From Ustulina deusta (lineage: Eukaryota > Ascomycota > Sordariomycetes > Xylariales > Xylariaceae), in NCBI GenBank assembly GCA_023159155.1, contig JAJNNX010000003.1, positions 2,108,001 to 2,172,000 of the forward strand: a stretch of 64,000 nucleotides of DNA, written 5' to 3'. Every line of letters begins with the position of its first letter. Positions within the stretch are counted from its first letter, which is position 1. The notes beneath the pieces were generated by a model. That model had not been told where the DNA came from. It was given only the letters and a program-made list of their open reading frames with translations, and searched no databases. Position numbers and translations under genes: made by a program. Positions 63,780-64,000 of this stretch are shown piece after piece.

Positions 63780-64000
63780 TCAACTCCCAAGATTAAGCTT
63801 CTCTTGTTTCATAAAAGCAACCAGAATTAAACCGACTGCAGCACCGGCAACATTGAGATAAAAAACATCACCCACTGTTCTAGCAACGATTTTGTGAATG
63901 CGAGTGAGGTTATCACTATTGAGGGAATTCAATAGTCCGGCGTTAGCTCCGTCGATACTAGCCATGATTTGGTCCCGTGGTAATTCCGGGAGAATAATTG
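63780..64000 (-). CDS. MFS transporter, C-terminal end (partial)
   Basis: Only the last 72 codons are in the window; the frame is open through 64000, so the gene continues beyond the right edge and the ATG at 63965 is internal. The sequence resembles the end of fungal drug:H+ antiporter-type (DHA2/DHA14) MFS proteins: LPRDQIMASIDGA as the extracellular loop with a leading LP, a long linker, then the last helix (VFYLNVAGAAVGLILVAFM) and a short cytosolic end KQEKLNLGS. Such proteins export small molecules with proton antiport. It converges on the PTH11-like gene. Assignment rests on the loop-helix-tail pattern in a short fragment. Confidence 0.6.
   Translation of the reverse strand, partial: IILPELPRDQIMASIDGANAGLLNSLNSDNLTRIHKIVARTVGDVFYLNVAGAAVGLILVAFMKQEKLNLGS

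Overview
The window looks like nuclear DNA of a filamentous ascomycete (Pezizomycotina). The genes have short introns of 54-104 bp with GTATGT/GTGAGT-type donors. The proteins are typical of these fungi: a secreted FAD-linked oxidase, a short-chain dehydrogenase, a PTH11-type membrane protein and an MFS transporter. About 54 kb of the 64 kb is extremely AT-rich, with the hallmarks of repeat-induced point mutation (RIP): copies of the same repeat differ almost only by C-to-T and G-to-A changes, and retroelement reading frames are full of stops while their motifs remain traceable. I cannot name the species.

Layout. 1-5100 is normal-composition DNA holding a broken protein-kinase relic (minus strand, about 1010-2087) and one intact three-exon gene for a secreted FAD oxidase (2569-4465, plus). 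5100-59150 is the AT-rich block with no intact gene. It is a stack of LTR retrotransposons, most of which I could delimit by paired LTRs and target-site duplications (TSDs). They are: a Copia-like element on the minus strand with one LTR at 5490-5713; Gypsy-1 (11654-22238, plus, TSD TAATC), whose 5' LTR is split by Copia-1 (11743-15663, minus); a GC-rich-LTR element with a hairpin-array interior (25536-29700); Gypsy-2 (31820-39430, plus); Copia-2 (40139-47577, plus), which carries a barely mutated solo LTR of the Gypsy-1 family (42301-42525); and Gypsy-3 (50006-58898, minus). A perfect 9-bp satellite of about 71 units lies at 24644-25281. 59150-64000 returns to normal composition and carries a four-exon SDR gene (59860-60866), a four-exon seven-helix membrane protein gene (61597-63076) and the 3' end of an MFS transporter gene running off the right edge (minus).

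How the parts relate. The oxidase, SDR, receptor-like protein and transporter are the kinds of genes often found near fungal secondary-metabolism or host-interaction loci, and here they border an AT-rich island. A shared pathway is inference only; no backbone synthase is visible. The nesting gives a relative history: the minus-strand Copia-like element and hairpin repeats came first, then Gypsy-1, then Copia-1 inside the Gypsy-1 LTR. The solo LTR came after most mutation of Copia-2, or escaped it because it is short. All coding inside the block is dead.
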